In this document: positions 3,707-5,453 of the stretch, piece by piece
Layout: each line of letters begins with the position of its first letter
Numbering within the stretch: the first letter of the stretch is position 1
NCBI GenBank assembly: GCA_022013615.1
Contig: JAKLQB010000342.1
Location: 1-5,453 of the forward strand
Reading direction: 5' to 3'
Origin: Desulfobacterales bacterium
GTDB taxonomy: Bacteria; Desulfobacterota; DSM-4660; Desulfatiglandales; Desulfatiglandaceae
DNA: 5,453 bases
Notes under the pieces: generated by a model
Database searches by the model: none
What the model was told of the DNA's origin: nothing
Seen by the model: only the letters and a program-made list of their open reading frames with translations
Position numbers and translations under genes: made by a program

Positions 3707-5453
3707 TTAAACCTGCTCCTCTTCCTCAGGGTTTGTTCCAGTCAGGCGGTAGAAGGGAGCCCAGTAGGCCCTGCGGACAGCCTTGACTCCACGCCCCGCG
3801 GCACGAGAGCCTGTATAGACCAGAGAATAAAGGGTCGGAACGACCACCAGTGTCAGTACCGTGGCCATGGTAAGGCCAAAAATAACAGCGCTTGCCATGG
3901 GACCCCACCACTGGCTCGACTCACTGACGGTGGACAACTCCATCTTATGAAAATTGTAGGCAATACCCGTTACCATCGGCATCAGGCCGAGGATGGTTGT
4001 CGCCGCAGTCAGGATGACCGGCCGCAAGCGGGTGCATCCGGCAGCAACAATCGCTTCCCTGAAATGCATACCTCTGTTGTGGAGCCGGTTAGTATAGTCG
4101 ATGAGCACGATGGCGTTATTTACCACCACCCCGGCCAGTGAAATAACTCCCACCCCGGTCATGATGATGCCAAAGGGCATGTCCAGCACGGCCAGTCCAA
4201 CAAAGACCCCGCCCAGAGAAAGGATGACTGAGGTCATGATGATTACAGGCTGAGACACCGAGTTAAACTGGGTAACAAGGATGATGATAATAAGGAACAG
4301 GGCCGCGCCAAAGGCCTTGGACAAAAAGGCCTGGGCCTTTTGCTGCTCCTCAAACTCTCCGGTAAAACGCATTTTGTAACCGGGCGGAAGAGGAGCATTG
4401 GCCAGAATTTCCTCGGCCCGGGCCCGGACCACCGGCCCCGGCGCGTGCTTCTCGTCAACGTCGGCCTTAACCGTGACCACTCGCTCATGGTTGATACGGT
4501 TTATCTGACCCAAACCGCCGGTGATCTCGAATTTGGCGACTGTGCTCAGAGGAACCAGGCCTTCTTCCGTTGGGATGAGCAACTCGCGCAGGATGTCGGT
4601 TACCCGGCGATCCGACTCGGGCAGTTGCACCGTAATGTCGTAGTCCTCATCGCCCTCCCTGAATGTGGAGACCTTTATGCCGTTAAAAGCCACCTTCAGG
4701 GCAAAGCCGATCACGTCTGTGGAAAGACCCAGCAGGGCCGCCCGCTGCCGGTCGACCCGAACCTTTACCGTTGGCGAGCCTGCCACATAGTCATCGCGGA
4801 TGTCCTGGACAAAGGGGATCTTTTCCAGCACGGCCCGCACCTGCTGGCTGATGCGGCCCAGAATGTTGAAATTGTCACCCGATATCTCGATATTGATCGG
4901 CGCACCGGTGGGGGGACCCTCTTCTTGTTTGGCAATGCTGATTTCAGCGCCAGGGATATCTTTGATTCTGTTTCTTATCTCTTCCACAGTCTGTGGGGAC
5001 GGCTCGATCCGGTCCTCCATGTCGTAGAACTGGATGCCGATATGGTTGGGGGAAGTATTCTCAAAGGAGGATTGCCCGCCGATAATGGCCACGGTCCGGG
5101 AGTAGATGTGCTTAATGTTCGCCATATCAGTGAGGCCTTTGATCTGCTGGCCATTGCGCAGTGTCTGGGTCTTCCCCTCGCTTTTGCCGTAATAGCAGTC
5201 GGCCGGATTGGCATCGGGTGGGGCCAATTCCTGACCAGAGCCCATGCACAGGGCTATTTCCACCTGCCGGGCAATCCGGTCAGAGTATTCCAGGTCAGCC
5301 CCCTCAGGCATATCCAGATTGATATAGATGGCATTCGGATCGACATCGGGGAAAAATTCGATCGGCTTCTCCAGCCCAACCATGTAAAACCAGATCATTG
5401 CCATTGCAATAAGGGACAAGAAAGATATGGCCACCACAGCCAGGCGATGGTTA
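3707..5453 (-). CDS. RND efflux permease, C-terminal half (5' end outside window)
   Basis: This is an inner-membrane proton-driven exporter of the RND superfamily (HAE1/AcrB-like layout). The open frame has 581 complete codons and continues to the right edge. The GTG at 5435-5437 is internal, because in-frame codons for NHRLA precede it and the protein starts in the middle of TM7. Counting from the edge, TM7 is about 4-23, followed by EFFPDVDPNA (32-41). A large periplasmic porter/docking region runs about 28-370. TM8-TM12 lie at about 376-397, 402-422, 427-451, 474-497 and 515-542. TM10 carries GVVVNNAIVLIDYTNRL, and TM11 begins RLRPVILTAATTILG, the conserved R-P-T motif. The position of AcrB's TM10 lysine appears to be Asn. 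A Cys69...Cys86 insertion lies early in the periplasmic part. The protein ends in EEEEQV. The substrate is unknown and partner genes are not in view. Confidence 0.95.
   Translation of the reverse strand, partial: NHRLAVVAISFLSLIAMAMIWFYMVGLEKPIEFFPDVDPNAIYINLDMPEGADLEYSDRIARQVEIALCMGSGQELAPPDANPADCYYGKSEGKTQTLRNGQQIKGLTDMANIKHIYSRTVAIIGGQSSFENTSPNHIGIQFYDMEDRIEPSPQTVEEIRNRIKDIPGAEISIAKQEEGPPTGAPINIEISGDNFNILGRISQQVRAVLEKIPFVQDIRDDYVAGSPTVKVRVDRQRAALLGLSTDVIGFALKVAFNGIKVSTFREGDEDYDITVQLPESDRRVTDILRELLIPTEEGLVPLSTVAKFEITGGLGQINRINHERVVTVKADVDEKHAPGPVVRARAEEILANAPLPPGYKMRFTGEFEEQQKAQAFLSKAFGAALFLIIIILVTQFNSVSQPVIIMTSVILSLGGVFVGLAVLDMPFGIIMTGVGVISLAGVVVNNAIVLIDYTNRLHNRGMHFREAIVAAGCTRLRPVILTAATTILGLMPMVTGIAYNFHKMELSTVSESSQWWGPMASAVIFGLTMATVLTLVVVPTLYSLVYTGSRAAGRGVKAVRRAYWAPFYRLTGTNPEEEEQV

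Noticed and set aside
5435..5437. GTG as the start codon of the RND gene
   Set aside because: In-frame sense codons (NHRLA) continue upstream to the window edge. The protein begins in the middle of a transmembrane helix matching TM7, so the true start lies outside the window.

Overview
The window looks like chromosomal DNA from a Gram-negative bacterium, probably of the deltaproteobacterial (Desulfobacterota) type. This is an inference. It rests on an outer-membrane-type lipoprotein, an RND efflux pump, a good sigma-54 promoter match, and GC-rich and CCCC/GGGG-armed palindromes of a kind common between genes in that group. All six genes that I can support lie on the minus strand.

Layout, left to right. 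Positions 1-329 hold the N-terminal part of a small lipoprotein that runs off the left edge. Positions 330-616 are its control region, with a strong -24/-12 (sigma-54) match and a gapped dyad about 100-150 bp upstream of the predicted transcription start. Positions 617-1936 encode an intact AAA-family ATPase with a C-terminal DUF4143 region. Its promoter carries an inverted repeat across the spacer and -10 box. Positions 2126-2629 encode an unrecognised 167-residue protein with one N-terminal membrane helix. Positions 2630-2899 are noncoding and rich in repeats: a GC palindrome, a 14-bp tandem duplication, a 12-bp direct repeat about 111 bp apart, and a CCGGC/GCCGG hairpin. Positions 2900-3623 form a VapBC toxin-antitoxin operon with overlapping genes, a near-consensus sigma-70 promoter and a repeated operator-like motif. 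Positions 3707-5453 encode the C-terminal half of an RND permease whose 5' part lies beyond the right edge.

The genes do not form one pathway. The RND pump looks like a resident chromosomal gene. The VapBC pair, the 167-residue protein and the markedly AT-rich ATPase look like accessory cargo added downstream of it, separated by short repeats. The lipoprotein, with its own sigma-54-like promoter, appears to be a separately regulated envelope gene. I do not see convincing evidence for a new multi-gene system. The most informative signals are regulatory: the sigma-54 promoter with its upstream dyad, and the operator-like repeats over the ATPase and VapBC promoters.
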